Shown: one piece after another, positions 43,696 through 52,059 of the stretch | Numbering within the stretch: the stretch's first letter is position 1 | Layout of the letters: each line of letters opens with the position of its first letter | NCBI GenBank assembly: GCA_036339375.1 | Contig: JAYZBC010000082.1 | Coordinates: 26,551 to 90,550, forward strand | DNA from: JAYZBC01 sp036339375 | GTDB taxonomy: Bacteria; Pseudomonadota; Alphaproteobacteria; MPNO01; UBA2964 | Reading direction: 5' to 3' | DNA: 64,000 nt | Program-made: the position numbers and the translations under genes | Notes under the pieces: model-generated | What the model saw: only the letters and a program-made list of their open reading frames with translations | Told to the model about the DNA's origin: nothing | Databases searched by the model: none

Positions 43696-44111
43696 CATCT
43701 TATATTTCACTACCACTTTATGCTGCAAACATTGACGAAAGGCTCCGAATTATAGGGGGTAAGTGTACTTCCTGTAATCAAGTAGCATATCCACAAAGAA
43801 CTGTTTGTACGGAATGTGGGCATGCAATTTTTGAGAAAATACCTCTTTCCGGGGAAGGCACAATATTCACCTATACCGTCGTAGCTGGGGCCGGTGCACC
43901 TTCCGAATTTGACGATGAGCAGATGATGACTGGGGATGTCCTTTGTGGGGTGGTGGAACTTAAGGAAGGGCCCCGAATTATGGCGCGATTAGCGGGCTTA
44001 GAACCCGATCAATTAGAAATAGGTATGAAAGTAAAGGCTGTAGTGCGTCGGCTCTATGATCAGGAGGGCGTACTAAGATACGGAACTAAATTTATTCCAA
44101 CAAATTTGTAA
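43692..44111 (+). CDS. DUF35 Zn-ribbon/OB-fold acyl-CoA-associated protein
   Basis: 139 residues. The zinc ribbon is formed by GKCTSCNQVAYPQRTVCTECG (C-x2-C-x13-C-x2-C spacing by eye), followed by a beta-rich OB domain starting GEGTIFTYTVVAG. DUF35 proteins bind acyl-CoA and bridge thiolases to partner enzymes, as in the archaeal thiolase/HMGCS complex and in steroid side-chain degradation. It overlaps the HMGCS-like gene, and the thiolase is just upstream, so a three-protein complex is strongly suggested. Confidence 0.85.
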   Translation: MTSYISLPLYAANIDERLRIIGGKCTSCNQVAYPQRTVCTECGHAIFEKIPLSGEGTIFTYTVVAGAGAPSEFDDEQMMTGDVLCGVVELKEGPRIMARLAGLEPDQLEIGMKVKAVVRRLYDQEGVLRYGTKFIPTNL

Positions 44112-44117
44112 AACTTT

Positions 44118-45113
44118 ATGATATCGCAGGTTTTTCGGACCAAAATTACGGAATTGTTTGGTATTGATCATCCCATTTTATGTGGGGGGCTCATGTGGCT
44201 CGCTGACGCGAATTTTGTGGGTGCTGTGGTTAACGCTGGTGGAATGGGTTTTATTACACCCCGTAGTTTCCCCAGTCTTGACGATTATCGTTCAGAGTTA
44301 AGAAAATGCCGTCAAATCACCCAGGGTAAACCTTTTGGGGTAAACATTTATATATCTGCACGACCCGAAGCGAACAAACAACTACAAGTTTTTCTCGATA
44401 TTGCAATTGAAGAAGGGGTCGAATTTGTGGAAACCGCTGGCTATAGTCCTAAAGTGTTTTTACCGCGTATCAAAGATGCCGGTATGAAGGTGATTCACAA
44501 ATGTACAACCCTCAGACACGCTAACAGTGCAGTGAAAGCTGGGGTAGATGCGGTTACCATTCTCGGCGCTGAAGCAGGGGGTCACCCAGGGGTAGACATG
44601 ATTGGCAGCATAGTCCAAGGAGCTATTGCATCTTCAGACTTGGATGTACCAGTTGTGTTAGGAGGTGGACTGGGCACTGGACGTCAATTGTTAGCTGTAC
44701 TCGCGTTGGGGGCAGAAGGAATGCTCATGGGATCCCGTATGACGGTTTCAAAAGAAATTTGGGCTGACGAAAAATATAAAACTCATATAACAAGCATTGA
44801 CCAAACAGCCACTCGGATAGTGATGTCTGTCTTCAATGATCATGCACGAGTTTTAGACAATCATACTTCGCAGGCTGTTAATGATTTGGAAAAAAAAGGA
44901 ATTACTGAGTTTGAACAATACCGGCAACTAGTGGAAGGTGAGAACCAGCGTTCCGCTTATGAAACAGGAAATTTTGAACGCGGAACACTTTCTATGGGTC
45001 AAAGCTGCGTTTTTGCAGACCGAATAATGAGTGTTTCAGATATTTTTGATGAAATTTTAGCCGACGCAAAACATATGCGCGATCGATTGGAAACTTTGAA
45101 TACCCAAAATTAA
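44118..45113 (+). CDS. Nitronate monooxygenase/2-nitropropane dioxygenase-family FMN enzyme
   Basis: 331 residues of the TIM-barrel NMO/FabK-type fold. Landmarks are DHPILCGGLMWLADANFVGAV at the start (barrel strand 1), GVNIYISARPEANK, the FMN/catalytic block ILGAEAGGHPGVDMIGS (with the conserved histidine) and VVLGGGLGTGRQLLAVLALGAEGMLMGSR. It uses FMN to oxidise nitronates or, in relatives, to reduce enoyl groups. It stands 6 bases after the DUF35 gene and 17 before the 3-hydroxyacyl-CoA dehydrogenase gene, so it is part of the CoA block. An enoyl-thioester-related job is as likely as nitro-compound oxidation. Confidence 0.8.
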   Translation: MISQVFRTKITELFGIDHPILCGGLMWLADANFVGAVVNAGGMGFITPRSFPSLDDYRSELRKCRQITQGKPFGVNIYISARPEANKQLQVFLDIAIEEGVEFVETAGYSPKVFLPRIKDAGMKVIHKCTTLRHANSAVKAGVDAVTILGAEAGGHPGVDMIGSIVQGAIASSDLDVPVVLGGGLGTGRQLLAVLALGAEGMLMGSRMTVSKEIWADEKYKTHITSIDQTATRIVMSVFNDHARVLDNHTSQAVNDLEKKGITEFEQYRQLVEGENQRSAYETGNFERGTLSMGQSCVFADRIMSVSDIFDEILADAKHMRDRLETLNTQN

Positions 45114-45130
45114 AGAGGTAACGTAACCAT

Positions 45131-46657
45131 ATGGCTAAAAAACTAAACAGCGCTGATTTTACCATCGGAATCGTTGGTACGGGCACTATGGGCCGCGGAA
45201 TTGCTCAAATAATGGCTGCTGGTGGTATGAATGTTTTGATGTTCGATTCAAAGGAAGGTGCAGCTGAAGAAGGGCGAACATTTGCTAAAAAAATGCTATT
45301 GCGTGCAGCAGAAAAGGGAACAATCAGTGAGGTGCAAGCTAAAGCAGCTGTTGGACAGCTGTCTGTAGTTGAGGCACTCCATGAGCTTTCCAAATCAGAT
45401 GTGGTAATCGAAGCAGCTCTTGAGGACCTAAAATTAAAAAGAAATTTGTTTGAAAGCCTAGAAAAAATTGTTTCCAATAAATGTGTACTGGCCACCAACA
45501 CCTCCTCTCTTTCAGTGACGGCTATTGCCGCAGTATTAGCAAACCCGAGCCGTTTCGCGGGCTTTCATTTTTTTAATCCTGTGCCCTTAATGAAAATTGT
45601 AGAAATAATTAACGGTGTTCAAACTTCTTCACACGCCATTGAAACGCTTACAGCTGTAGCCAAACGTTCAGGACATGAACCTGTCAGGGCCAAGGACACA
45701 CCTGGTTTTCTCGTTAATCATGCTGGCCGCGGCCTGAATACTGAGGGAATCCGTATCATTTCGGAAGGGATTACAAATTTTTCTGGGGTTGATGACTTGT
45801 TGCGTGAAGGTGGACCAGAATTTCGTTTAGGCCCCTTTGAATTGATGGATATTACTGGACTTGATGTTTCACAACCCGTTATGGAGTCAATTTATCGTCA
45901 ATTTTACGAGGAACCAAGATTCCGTCCAGGACCATTAATGCGCCAACGAATTGCAGCCGGTTTGTTTGGTCGAAAGTCCGGACAAGGGTTTTATTTATAC
46001 GACAAGAACACAAAAGTTACCGAACCCCCAGTAGAAGTACCAAAAACTCTGCCTAAATCAGTTTGGGTTAGTAATTCCGAGCCAGATGAACGTAAAGTGT
46101 TGGTCGCAGCTCTTCAGGGGATTGTTGAAATTGATGATCGCCCGCAACCTTCCACAAAAAGTTTATGCTTGTTTACACCCCTGGGTTTGGATGTAACAAC
46201 TGTAGCAACCGCAGAAGGAATTGAAGCGGAGCGTTCGTTTGCGACAGATACCATGTTTGGTTTAGGAGGTAGAAGAGCATTAATGTGTTCTCCTTTGTCT
46301 GATCCAGAACTCCGTGATCAAATGCACGGATTGCTAGCAGCAAACAACCATAGTGTTACTGTAATTCACGATAGCCCTGGTTTTGTTAATCAGAGGGTTG
46401 TAGCGATTATTGTCAATATTGCCTGTGATATTGCGCAACAAAGAATTGCCTCTCCTGAGGATATTGACAAAGCGGTGCAGCTTGGGCTTGGCTATCCTCA
46501 GGGCCCACTTGCTATGGGAGATTCCTTAAAGCCCTCTAGATTACTGAGGGTATTGGAGAGGATGCAGGCTTTTTATGGTGATCCTCGTTACCGTCCAAGT
46601 CCTTGGCTAAAAAGGAGAGCATTGCTCGGGGTATCTCTGCTGACAAAGGAAAACTAA
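45131..46657 (+). CDS. 3-Hydroxyacyl-CoA dehydrogenase (PaaH/PaaC type, two HCDH C-domains)
   Basis: 508 residues. The NAD domain starts IGIVGTGTMGRGIAQ (about 14-28) and has the catalytic region AGFHFFNPVPLMKIVE and PGFLVNHAGRGLN. The second half repeats the helical C-domain: HDSPGFVNQRVVAIIVN and GYPQGPLAMGD. A duplicated C-domain and a length just over 500 are typical of PaaH-type enzymes of phenylacetate and aromatic-CoA breakdown, rather than the 280-residue HbdA type. It oxidises 3-hydroxyacyl-CoA to 3-oxoacyl-CoA, the substrate of the thiolase upstream. It is the last gene in the block; 245 AT-rich bases follow before tkt. Confidence 0.9.
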   Translation: MAKKLNSADFTIGIVGTGTMGRGIAQIMAAGGMNVLMFDSKEGAAEEGRTFAKKMLLRAAEKGTISEVQAKAAVGQLSVVEALHELSKSDVVIEAALEDLKLKRNLFESLEKIVSNKCVLATNTSSLSVTAIAAVLANPSRFAGFHFFNPVPLMKIVEIINGVQTSSHAIETLTAVAKRSGHEPVRAKDTPGFLVNHAGRGLNTEGIRIISEGITNFSGVDDLLREGGPEFRLGPFELMDITGLDVSQPVMESIYRQFYEEPRFRPGPLMRQRIAAGLFGRKSGQGFYLYDKNTKVTEPPVEVPKTLPKSVWVSNSEPDERKVLVAALQGIVEIDDRPQPSTKSLCLFTPLGLDVTTVATAEGIEAERSFATDTMFGLGGRRALMCSPLSDPELRDQMHGLLAANNHSVTVIHDSPGFVNQRVVAIIVNIACDIAQQRIASPEDIDKAVQLGLGYPQGPLAMGDSLKPSRLLRVLERMQAFYGDPRYRPSPWLKRRALLGVSLLTKEN

Positions 46658-46824
46658 ACGTATTTTTATTGTTTCAACATACAATGGACTTTTTAAAAAA
46701 TTTTAATACGACAGAATTTTTGACGAAATAGCTTTGAGTAGTTTAAAAATTTTTTAAAGGGTTGTGAGTTTTAACCTAGTGAATTCAAAAAGTTAAAAAT
46801 GTTTTTAGTCTTGAGCAAAAGCTG

Positions 46825-46875
46825 ACATTACGTTCATAACTAAGTATCATAACAAACAACACAGTTGCGTAATGT
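46825..46875. promoter_or_regulatory. Interrupted 8-bp inverted repeat upstream of tkt
   Basis: ACATTACG at 46825-46832 and CGTAATGT at 46868-46875 are perfectly complementary with 35 bases between. The downstream arm ends 27 bases before the tkt start. It could be an operator for a looping or dimeric regulator, but no regulator is next to it and chance is not excluded. Confidence 0.25.
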
Positions 46876-46902
46876 TTTTTAAACAAATTACAGAAGAATT
46901 TT

Positions 46903-48894
46903 GTGAGTAATCATCAGCCAAATTCTCCCCATAAGGAGTTAGCAAATTCTATTCGTGCGCTTGCTATGGATGCTGTACAAAAAGCAAACTCTGGTCATCC
47001 CGGTATGCCAATGGGAATGGCCGATGTTGCAACAGTTTTGTTTACCCAATTTTTAAAGTTTGATCCAACAAGTCCAAAATGGCCCGACCGAGATAGGTTT
47101 GTTCTGTCCGCCGGCCATGGCTCAATGTTGCTGTATGCCCTGCTCTATTTGACGGGATATAAAGACCTTACCATAGAAGAGATAAAAAATTTTCGGCAGC
47201 TTGGTAGTAAAACAGCAGGCCACCCAGAATACGGGCATGCGAAGGGTATCGAAACAACAACGGGTCCGTTGGGACAGGGATTCGCCAATGCCGTTGGAAT
47301 GGCTCTGGCAGAACGGATTTTGGCTGCACGTTTCGGCGAAGATTTGGTGGACCATCATACCTACGTAATCGCTAGTGATGGTGACTTAATGGAAGGAATT
47401 AGCCATGAAGCCGGATCTTTTGCTGGGCATCTTGGGTTATCTCGTTTGATTGTTTTTTTTGATGATAACAGCATTTCAATTGACGGCAGTATTTCACTTT
47501 CCTGTTCAGATGATGTTCCCAAACGATTTAATTCCTACGGTTGGTGCACCATTGCTGTTGACGGACATAACCCGGTGGAGATTGCAAGTGCTATTGCAAC
47601 TGCCCAGGCCCAAGATAAACCAACGTTAATTTCATGTAAGACAACTATTGGTTATGGAGCGCCTACCAAATCAGGGACAGCCGCTTCCCATGGCGCTCCG
47701 TTGGGTGCAGACGAAATAAAGGGTGTTCGCGAAAGTATTGGGTGGCCTCATGTGGCTTTCGAAATTCCCGATAACGTCCTTTCTCTATGGCGCAAAGCCG
47801 GCCAAGAGGGAGCTAAATTAAGAACCGAGTGGGAAGGACGGTTAAAAAGTTTAGATAAAACCCAATACGAGGAATTCGACTCCGCAATTTCTGGTGAATT
47901 GCCAACGGAATGGAAAATACCGCTCATTAATCTCAAAAAAAGTTTTGCTAAAGAAGAGCCGTCGCAAGCTACCCGAGTGTCCTCAGGGATGGTTTTGCAA
48001 AAGCTAACTGATGTTATCCCAAATTTGATGGGGGGATCCGCGGATCTTACAGGTTCTGTAAATACTTTAACTCAAAACATGTCTGCAATAAAAAGGGGTA
48101 ATTTTGCCGCACAGTATCTTCATTATGGAATTCGTGAGCACGGAATGGCAGCTGCAATGAATGGGATGGCTTTGCATGGAGGAATTATACCCTATGCTGG
48201 AACGTTCCTCATTTTTGCTGACTACCTACGGCCCTCTTTAAGGTTGGCAGCACTCATGGGACAGCGAGTAATTTTTGTGTTAACTCATGACTCAATCGGG
48301 TTGGGTGAGGATGGTCCAACCCACCAGCCAATTGAACATTTGGCTAGCCTTCGTGGAATTCCGAATCTTAATGTTTTCCGTCCGGCAGATTCCATAGAAG
48401 TTGCAGAATGCTGGGAACTTGCATTAGAATCTAAACGCAAACCTTCGGTTATCTCACTTACTCGGCAAAGTCTGCCAACTTTAAGAACTAAAGTTAGTGA
48501 AGAGAATAAATGCGCAAAAGGAGCTTATGTAATTTCTCCAGCAAGTAGTAAAGCACGCGTGGTCATACTGGGAACAGGGTCTGAAGTTTCCATCGCGACT
48601 AAAGCGCAAAAAATACTTGAGGCGGAAGGAATAACAACATCTGTTGTATCTATGCCTTGCTGGGAATTTTTTGATAAACAACCAGATGATTACCAAGTAT
48701 CTGTACTTGGAAAAAATAATGTTAAGATTGCAGTGGAGGCAGCTATATCCCAAGGTTGGGAACGTTATACAGGAGACAACGGAGGGTTTGTGGGAATGTC
48801 GAGTTTCGGTGCGTCAGCGCCCGCTGGAGATTTGTTTAATCATTTTGGCATCACGGCACAATCTATAGTAGAAGCGGCAAAAGCCCGACTTTAG
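46903..48894 (+). CDS. tkt: Transketolase
   Basis: 663 residues, full length. The N-terminal segment SGHPGMPMGMADVATVLF, the ThDP motif starting GDGDLMEGISHEA, and the PYR-domain block IREHGMAAAMNGMALHGG are those of transketolase. It transfers two-carbon ketol units in the pentose phosphate pathway or Calvin cycle. The start is the GTG at 46903, with AGAAGAA upstream. It heads the run tkt-gapA-pgk, a common alphaproteobacterial order for central carbon genes. No phosphoribulokinase or Rubisco gene is present here. Confidence 0.95.
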   Translation: MSNHQPNSPHKELANSIRALAMDAVQKANSGHPGMPMGMADVATVLFTQFLKFDPTSPKWPDRDRFVLSAGHGSMLLYALLYLTGYKDLTIEEIKNFRQLGSKTAGHPEYGHAKGIETTTGPLGQGFANAVGMALAERILAARFGEDLVDHHTYVIASDGDLMEGISHEAGSFAGHLGLSRLIVFFDDNSISIDGSISLSCSDDVPKRFNSYGWCTIAVDGHNPVEIASAIATAQAQDKPTLISCKTTIGYGAPTKSGTAASHGAPLGADEIKGVRESIGWPHVAFEIPDNVLSLWRKAGQEGAKLRTEWEGRLKSLDKTQYEEFDSAISGELPTEWKIPLINLKKSFAKEEPSQATRVSSGMVLQKLTDVIPNLMGGSADLTGSVNTLTQNMSAIKRGNFAAQYLHYGIREHGMAAAMNGMALHGGIIPYAGTFLIFADYLRPSLRLAALMGQRVIFVLTHDSIGLGEDGPTHQPIEHLASLRGIPNLNVFRPADSIEVAECWELALESKRKPSVISLTRQSLPTLRTKVSEENKCAKGAYVISPASSKARVVILGTGSEVSIATKAQKILEAEGITTSVVSMPCWEFFDKQPDDYQVSVLGKNNVKIAVEAAISQGWERYTGDNGGFVGMSSFGASAPAGDLFNHFGITAQSIVEAAKARL

Positions 48895-48923
48895 ATTGGC
48901 CGCATTTTTGGACGGAGGACTTC

Positions 48924-49934
48924 ATGGTAGTAAGAGTGGCTATTAATGGATTTGGGCGTATTGGAAGATTGGTATTGCGTGCCGCATATGAATCTAAACG
49001 TAAAGATATTCAATTTGTGGCAATAAATGATCTTGGCAGTATTGAAGCCAATGCGTTGTTGCTTCAACGTGATACAGTCCATGGGCCCTTTCCCGGCAAG
49101 GTAAGGACAACAAAAACTGGAATTAATTTAGGTAAAGGCAATATTCGAATTTTTGCTGAGCGTGATCCCACTAAATTGCCTTGGGGCAAGCTAGGCGTAG
49201 ATGTAGTAATGGAGTGTACGGGTATTTTCACAAAACGCGAGCATGCTCAAGCACACCTTTCTGCAGGAGCTCGCAAAGTATTGATATCTGCACCCGCAAG
49301 CGGAGAAGATCTTACAGTTGTTTTTGGTGTTAACGATAACAAACTTCGAAAAAGTCACAAGGTCGTCTCTAACGCATCCTGTACAACTAATTGTTTAGCA
49401 CCGGTAGCTGCTGTTTTAGATAAAACAATTGGTATTCAACAAGGTTATATGACGACTATACACGCTTATACCGGAGATCAGCGTTTGCAAGACACGCTTC
49501 ACCCTGATCCTCGGAGGGCTCGTGCTGCGGCTTATTCAATGATTCCAACCTCGACCGGGGCCGCCAAAGCTGTTGGCCTGGTTTTGCCAACCCTGAATGG
49601 TAAACTTGACGGTACCTCCATCAGAGTACCTACCGCTAACGTTTCAATTGTCGATCTGAATTTTACCGCGAAACGCAAGACCTCTGTAACGGAGATTAAC
49701 ACAGCCATTACAAAAGCGGCGAAAAGTAATCGCCTTAGGAAAATTCTGGAGACAAATAACGAACCTTTAGTGTCTTCAGATTTTAATCACAATCCCGCAA
49801 GTTCTATATTTGATTTAACTCAAACTCAGGTTATAGAAGGAAAACTCTGTCGTGTTGCTTCTTGGTATGACAACGAATGGGGTTTTTCAAACCGTATGTC
49901 TGATACTGCTGTGAAAATGGGCAAACTTGGATGA
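48924..49934 (+). CDS. gapA: Glyceraldehyde-3-phosphate dehydrogenase, type I
   Basis: 336 residues. INGFGRIGRLVLRA starts the NAD-binding domain. The catalytic nucleophile is C153 in SNASCTTNC, with the catalytic histidine in THIHAYTGDQ written here as TIHAYTGDQ, and the C-terminal SWYDNEWGFSNR is standard. It oxidises glyceraldehyde-3-phosphate to 1,3-bisphosphoglycerate. The GGAGG ribosome binding site lies directly upstream. It is 29 bases after tkt and is followed by pgk, whose homology begins about 40 bases after the gapA stop. Confidence 0.95.
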   Translation: MVVRVAINGFGRIGRLVLRAAYESKRKDIQFVAINDLGSIEANALLLQRDTVHGPFPGKVRTTKTGINLGKGNIRIFAERDPTKLPWGKLGVDVVMECTGIFTKREHAQAHLSAGARKVLISAPASGEDLTVVFGVNDNKLRKSHKVVSNASCTTNCLAPVAAVLDKTIGIQQGYMTTIHAYTGDQRLQDTLHPDPRRARAAAYSMIPTSTGAAKAVGLVLPTLNGKLDGTSIRVPTANVSIVDLNFTAKRKTSVTEINTAITKAAKSNRLRKILETNNEPLVSSDFNHNPASSIFDLTQTQVIEGKLCRVASWYDNEWGFSNRMSDTAVKMGKLG

Positions 49935-49970
49935 CGGCAGTCATTAATAACTAGCGGAAAGAGTGGAAAA

Positions 49971-51173
49971 ATTTGGACTCTTGACACCCTCCCCAAGTTA
50001 AAAGAACGGGTAGCTGGGACTCGGGTTTTATTGCGTGTTGACCTTAACGTCCCAACGCAAGAGGGCAAAATCAGCGATATCACACGGATAGAAAGGTTTT
50101 TACCTACTCTTAATGAGCTATCCCACCTCGGTTGTAAAATAATTTTGATGTCACATTTTGGCCGACCAAACGGGAAAGTAATCGCAGAAATGTCACTCAA
50201 GCCTTTGCTGGAATTTTTGGAAGCAAAAATAGACGGGCAAAAGATTTTGTTTTTGGATGATTTGTTTGCCCAAACGACAAAAGATTCAATAAATGGGCTC
50301 CCATTTGGAGGAGTGGCTTTACTAGAAAACTTGCGTTTTCATGCTGGTGAAGAGGCCAACGACCGAAATTTTGTTGAAGCCCTGGCCTCTTTAGGAGACA
50401 TATTTGTGAACGACGCTTTTTCAGCCGCTCATCGTGCTCACGCGTCTACTGAAGGCCTTGCGCATGTTTTACCTTCGGCCGCAGGTAGGTCGATGGAAGC
50501 GGAACTCCAGGCTTTAGAGTCTGCGCTTGAAAATCCCAAACGGCCCGTAATGGCTCTAGTCGGTGGTGCCAAGGTTTCCAGCAAATTAGAGATTTTAAGT
50601 AATCTTGTCTCCAAAGTGGATCGACTTGTTATTGGAGGGGCAATGGCGAATACGTTTCTGTACGCGCTTGGAAACGACGTTGGGATGTCGCTTTGCGAAA
50701 AAGACATGACAGATACGGTATTTCAAGTCATGGCGAGCGCTGATGAAGCTGGCTGTCAATTGGTACTGCCTTCTGACGTTGTGGTTGCTGAAGAATTTTC
50801 AGCGAACGTTGCAAACCAAAATGTTCCAATAGCTGGTGTCCAACCTAATGCCCTTATCTTGGATATTGGTGAAGAAACTATTGAAGCAGTAACGGAATGT
50901 CTTAGAGAGTGTAGGACAATTTTATGGAATGGTCCTTTGGGCGCTTTTGAGACAAAACCCTTTGATCGGGGGACAATTGCGGTCGCAAAAGCCGTTGCCA
51001 GTTTGACTTTTGAAGGGAAGCTGCATTCGATCGCTGGGGGTGGGGATACCTTGGCAGCTTTAAAAACTGCAAAAGCTTTAAATGGTTTTTCATATGTATC
51101 GACAGCTGGGGGTGCATTTTTAGAGTGGTTAGAAGGTAGAGACCTCCCCGGTGTGGTGGCGTTGGGCGGTTAA
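49971..51173 (+). CDS. pgk: Phosphoglycerate kinase, apparently with an ATT (non-standard) start
   Basis: Clear Pgk: LLRVDLNVP, ILMSHFGRPNG, LENLRFHAGEE and the C-terminal IAGGGDTLAAL with TAGGAFLEWLEG. Homology to the usual N-terminus (TLDTLPKLKERVAGTRVLLR) begins at about 49977. No in-frame ATG, GTG or TTG lies between the upstream stop (49932-49934, the gapA stop) and the TTG at 50031, and starting there would delete the first beta strand. The ATT at 49971, preceded by GGAAAGAGTGG, gives a 400-residue protein of normal length and is my choice. Alternatives are a single-base sequence error or the shortened TTG start. It transfers phosphate from 1,3-bisphosphoglycerate to ADP. Confidence 0.85.
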   Translation: MWTLDTLPKLKERVAGTRVLLRVDLNVPTQEGKISDITRIERFLPTLNELSHLGCKIILMSHFGRPNGKVIAEMSLKPLLEFLEAKIDGQKILFLDDLFAQTTKDSINGLPFGGVALLENLRFHAGEEANDRNFVEALASLGDIFVNDAFSAAHRAHASTEGLAHVLPSAAGRSMEAELQALESALENPKRPVMALVGGAKVSSKLEILSNLVSKVDRLVIGGAMANTFLYALGNDVGMSLCEKDMTDTVFQVMASADEAGCQLVLPSDVVVAEEFSANVANQNVPIAGVQPNALILDIGEETIEAVTECLRECRTILWNGPLGAFETKPFDRGTIAVAKAVASLTFEGKLHSIAGGGDTLAALKTAKALNGFSYVSTAGGAFLEWLEGRDLPGVVALGG

Positions 51174-51201
51174 CTAAAATTCGTTAGCTATTATCATTTT
51201 T

Positions 51202-51921
51202 TCATCGACGACGAGCTAGAAAATTTTCGATTTCTTTTTTCGCCATGGGTTCCATAAACATCTCGTTTCGCATCCACACTCTTTGTAGACTAACATCAAC
51301 TATGGCACTTTTCATTATCTTCATGTCGTTACTTGTCTTTACAATTCCTGCTGCTTCCTTCGCCTGGACCAAATAGTGTTGTTTTTCATCATTCCAAATG
51401 ACACGCATGGCTTGTGCTGTCATTTTGTTGATTTTGCTTCCTTTAAGGTTTTTTCCAACTCTAAATAAAGCTGTACCCCCACCTTCGGTAATTCCTACTG
51501 CCGCTTTGCCGATTGGGCCGCCTTTTTTAACAAAATTTCGTCGAATTTCCGCTAATTTTTTTTCTTGCGGCAATTGTTTCAAATCCCTTTTTGAAATTTT
51601 TCTGCCCTGGATGTATTCTAAGATATCGGCCAGCAATACGAAGTGATTATATTCGGAAACAAGTTGTTCCAGTAAAAATAAATAATCATGTCGGTCAATA
51701 TTCTTTCCAACTCTGGGGAACATATTTGCAGCTTTCGTGAGTTCGCGATGTAAGCCGTTAAAAAAACCATCTACTGGGTTTAATTCCTTCCAAAGTTGTG
51801 CTCTTAAATAAAAAGCGTGGTCAGAGCGTTTAGCACCTTTATAAAAGCGCCTTGCAATTTCTGCCTCCACGTCCCAATAAGGGGTGGCGGTATCAATTAA
51901 TGTTTGCATTTTACCAGGCAT
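51202..51921 (-). CDS. Unknown helical protein with two ExxH motifs (possibly ferritin-like diiron)
   Basis: 239 residues from the ATG at 51921, which has GGAG six bases upstream; a TTG at 51933 is less likely. The sequence is mostly helical and charged. Two motifs of the ferritin-like type are visible: E90-Y-N-H93 in VSEYNHFVLLADI and E179-K-Q-H182 in WNDEKQHYLVQA. Conserved-looking glutamates at 20-21 and 86 could complete a diiron site. This resembles a ferritin-like four-helix bundle, but I cannot name a family. A glycine-rich segment GITEGGGTALFRVG (143-156) breaks the helical pattern. It is convergent with pgk and divergent from the flavoprotein gene at 52060. Confidence 0.5.
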   Translation of the reverse strand: MPGKMQTLIDTATPYWDVEAEIARRFYKGAKRSDHAFYLRAQLWKELNPVDGFFNGLHRELTKAANMFPRVGKNIDRHDYLFLLEQLVSEYNHFVLLADILEYIQGRKISKRDLKQLPQEKKLAEIRRNFVKKGGPIGKAAVGITEGGGTALFRVGKNLKGSKINKMTAQAMRVIWNDEKQHYLVQAKEAAGIVKTSNDMKIMKSAIVDVSLQRVWMRNEMFMEPMAKKEIENFLARRR

Positions 51922-52059
51922 GACCAACTCCAAAATTATTTTACAAATTAAATTGTAGAAAAATTAGAATGAGAAATGCGGCAGTGCAAGGGAGTTTTCA
52001 ATGTAGCGATGCTCCAAACCTTAGTTTACATTAAGTCGTAAATAGTTAGGTAAAAACTG

